A stretch of DNA of 64,000 nucleotides from Deinococcus sp. KNUC1210 (GTDB lineage: Bacteria > Deinococcota > Deinococci > Deinococcales > Deinococcaceae): assembly GCF_022344005.1 (NCBI RefSeq), contig NZ_CP092190.1, forward strand, positions 1,358,501 through 1,422,500, written 5' to 3'. Numbering within the stretch: position 1 is the stretch's first letter; the number at the start of each line of letters is the position of its first letter. The notes under the pieces were generated by a model. The model was not told the origin of the DNA. It saw only the letters and a list, made by a program, of their open reading frames with translations, and made no database searches. Positions 61,987 to 64,000 of the stretch are shown here, in pieces. A program made the position numbers and the translations under genes.

Positions 61987-64000
61987 TTAGAAGTTGAGGG
62001 TGTAGCTGACCTTGAACGCGGTCGCGCTGGAGTTGTTTGCCGGGGTGACGAAGTCGTTGTAGCGGAAGTAACCAGCGTTCAGACCCAGGCCGTTGAAATT
62101 GACCTGACCGAACACGCCCTGCACGCTGCCAGCGCTCGTACCGAGAACGCCACCAGTGTAGGGATCGCTCGCGCCGCCCAGGGGGCTACGGAAGAAGCGG
62201 TCAGCGGTGGGGCTGAAAGTGGCAGTGCCGCCGCTGGCGCTGCTGGCATTGGTGGCGCTACCCATGTTGAAGCCCTGGTAGTAGCCGTAGCCAATGCTGG
62301 CCGTGGTGTTGGCGATGCCGATATCGTTCAGCGTCAGTGCAGCCTGACCATACAGCTCAGTCTTGGTGTTGTTGTTCACAGCAATGCTGCTGCCGGGGTT
62401 GGTGATCGAGTTGGCGAAGCCACCGGCAAAGCTGGGCTTGCCAATGATGCCGGCCATCGCGGGCACGCTCACCTGAACACCATACTTAACCGCGCTGTAG
62501 GTAGGAGCAGCGGTCTGGACAGCCGCCGTCGCACTGCCACTGTTGAAGTTGTGGTAACGAGCGAACGGCGTCAGGGTGATGCCTCCAAGGGTGGCTGCGT
62601 AGCTACCATAAACCTGGAAGTCGTTGATCTTGTCGTTGTAGAAGTACTGATCGGCGACCGTGAAGCTCAGTCCCTTCACCAGTGCGTCGGCAGCAGCGCC
62701 GTCGTGCTTCAGCACACCGCCGTAGGTGCTGGAGTAGGCGAACGGAACCAGAGCGGTGTCCTGGTACGCGCCGGTGCTGTTGTAAGCGTAGTAGTTGGCA
62801 TCGATGTGCTGCGTGGTATTGGCAGTAGTCGTGGTCGAGTTGTTGTAGAACCCGGTCAGACTCAGGCCGAACAGCTTCGCACCGGCTGCCACGCCGTACG
62901 AGGTGTTGTAGGAGGCGCTGGTGCCGGCGTAATCGCTGTAGCGATCACCGAAGGCAGCTACCGTTACCGGGCCGAGATTGGTGGAGAGGGCACCACCGTA
63001 ACCGACAACATCGGCACCGTAGGCGTTGGCATTGGCATTGCCAGCTTCGTTGTTGTAGTAGAAGGTATCGTTGGGAGACATACCTGCCACACCATTGTTG
63101 TAGGCGGGCTCAATAGCACGGTAGTTCGCAGCAATCTTAGCAATACCCAGATCAACTGCGGCATTGGTGTAGAAAGCGTTGTCACCCTTGCTGAAGTAAT
63201 CGGTCAGGCTGGTGTAGGGGCTCTTGGCGTCTGCAAGGCTCAGGTCGTACACGCCCTGCAAGCTCACCGGGCCGACCTTCACGTCATAGTCCACACCGAA
63301 AGCACTACGGTTCGCCACGTTCTGGGCGTAGTTCAGGCCGATCTTGCCCAGGCTGAAGGGATTCACTTCAGCGCGAACGCCGTAGTAGAAGCCATTGATG
63401 ACCGGAGGAGTTGCGGGGTTACCGTCAGTGCCTGCCGCGACATTCGCAGTAGCATTGCCCACCACGACGGTCAGCTTAGGCGCGAAGGGCAGCGAGGTGG
63501 CGTTGATGGTCGCCACAACACCCTTACGGTTCACGACCGGCTCGGTGTCATTGTCAGCGTTGAAGAGGTAGTCGTTGAAGCGGAATGCGCTGTTGGTGAT
63601 CTGGAAGACCGCCGAGAACGCCTGACCGCCGAGGCTGCCGTTGATGGTGGCGTTGTCGATCTGCACCAGGTTAGCCCCGGTGATCTCGAAGTTCGCAGTG
63701 GCGTCGCTCACGACCAGCGAGCCGTTGGCAGTGGTCAGATTGGTGGCCTTGATGCCGAAGTTGAAGCCACCACCCGAGAAGGTGTTGGTGGTATCGGTGC
63801 AGATCTCGGCGTAAGCACGCAGGAAGCCACCAGCGTTGTTGCAGTCTTTACCGCTGCTAAACGCACCATCGGCGAAGGTCTTGCGGGTGAGACGGTCAAC
63901 GTCGAAGTTGGTCTTGCCACTCAGCAGGCCGATCGCACCGTAGGTGGCCGACAGGCTACCGGTGAAGCTGAGCTTGGGAGCCTTCTCCAGCGTGGTGACG
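61987..64000 (-). CDS. slpA: SlpA-like S-layer/outer membrane protein (3' part, N-terminus beyond window)
   Basis: The frame is open from the stop at 61987 to the window edge (671 visible residues), so the N-terminal part, expected to carry an SLH domain, is missing. The visible part is a large beta-barrel type sequence rich in Asn, Thr, Tyr, Ala and Gly, with repeated strand patterns (GKIGLNYAQNV, VGPVSLQGVYDLSL, LFGLSLTGFYNNS, GVQVSVPAMAGI) and the terminal VSYTLNF with C-terminal Phe, as in outer membrane barrels. Two cysteines occur in DCNNAGGFLRAYAEIC. Deinococcus SlpA links outer membrane and peptidoglycan. A strong terminator follows. Confidence 0.88.
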   Translation of the reverse strand, partial: VTTLEKAPKLSFTGSLSATYGAIGLLSGKTNFDVDRLTRKTFADGAFSSGKDCNNAGGFLRAYAEICTDTTNTFSGGGFNFGIKATNLTTANGSLVVSDATANFEITGANLVQIDNATINGSLGGQAFSAVFQITNSAFRFNDYLFNADNDTEPVVNRKGVVATINATSLPFAPKLTVVVGNATANVAAGTDGNPATPPVINGFYYGVRAEVNPFSLGKIGLNYAQNVANRSAFGVDYDVKVGPVSLQGVYDLSLADAKSPYTSLTDYFSKGDNAFYTNAAVDLGIAKIAANYRAIEPAYNNGVAGMSPNDTFYYNNEAGNANANAYGADVVGYGGALSTNLGPVTVAAFGDRYSDYAGTSASYNTSYGVAAGAKLFGLSLTGFYNNSTTTTANTTQHIDANYYAYNSTGAYQDTALVPFAYSSTYGGVLKHDGAAADALVKGLSFTVADQYFYNDKINDFQVYGSYAATLGGITLTPFARYHNFNSGSATAAVQTAAPTYSAVKYGVQVSVPAMAGIIGKPSFAGGFANSITNPGSSIAVNNNTKTELYGQAALTLNDIGIANTTASIGYGYYQGFNMGSATNASSASGGTATFSPTADRFFRSPLGGASDPYTGGVLGTSAGSVQGVFGQVNFNGLGLNAGYFRYNDFVTPANNSSATAFKVSYTLNF

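Overview
The window is GC-rich, tightly packed bacterial chromosome that I assign to Deinococcus. The diagnostic genes are ddrO (repressor of the radiation/desiccation response), a Dps-1 type ferritin with the extra N-terminal metal-site residues, an SlpA-like S-layer/outer-membrane protein, the LysW/LysX lysine-biosynthesis pair shared with Thermus, a bacillithiol deacetylase (bshB1) and a BamA-type outer membrane protein next to a DivIVA. Most genes start directly behind a -10 hexamer (TAYACT-like, about 6-8 nt before the start codon), the signature of leaderless mRNAs described for this genus. No tRNA, rRNA, insertion sequence, prophage or CRISPR array was recognised.

Layout. 1-1750: end of an aconitase-type small subunit (probably lysU), a double zinc-ribbon protein, a cysteine-free lysW and lysX. 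1988-2467: type IV pilin. 2509-5317 (minus): membrane protein, Xre regulator and NatAB-like ABC exporter. 5402-6666: a one-chain nucleotidyltransferase-HEPN protein and a DUF3291 protein. 6624-10843: RidA, a secreted protein, glpX, a 40-aa membrane peptide and pgm, i.e. carbohydrate metabolism. 10928-14887 (minus): minor pilin operon. 15056-19909: alaS, an MBL hydrolase, dps and a DUF4385 protein. 20021-22693 (minus): bamA. 23181-24874: yggS, a leaderless micro-ORF and divIVA. 24929-30448: dynamin-like GTPase, hisIE-hisF, a receiver-domain protein, a DUF72 protein and a small membrane protein. 30532-35164: dus, DinB, an esterase, a C39 peptidase and a zinc-ribbon/HEPN protein. 35208-39974: CoxE-like VWA protein, MoxR ATPase, mocA and xdhC, which look like maturation factors for a molybdenum hydroxylase whose structural genes are not here. 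40051-40961: citE behind a micro-ORF. 41200-48295: LacI regulator, sugar ABC importer (no ATPase) and a glucosidase/debranching enzyme. 48406-55664: HD protein, nitrilase, GNAT, SnoaL-like protein, bshB1, rpmF, moaC, yceD and arginase. 55741-64000: lipoprotein, PIG-L deacetylase, ddrO, a small conserved-looking protein, M32 carboxypeptidase, folC, ppaC and the 3' part of slpA.

Two window-wide themes stand out. First, three genes (ddrO, divIVA, citE) are preceded by a 30-42 codon micro-ORF that begins at a leaderless promoter and ends in an ATGA overlap with the main gene, so translation is probably coupled. Second, five genes (PilX-like, yggS, moxR, lacI-type, folC) are broken by single-base indels. 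Five of the six events fit loss of one base from a C/G run, which points to sequencing or assembly error before biology.
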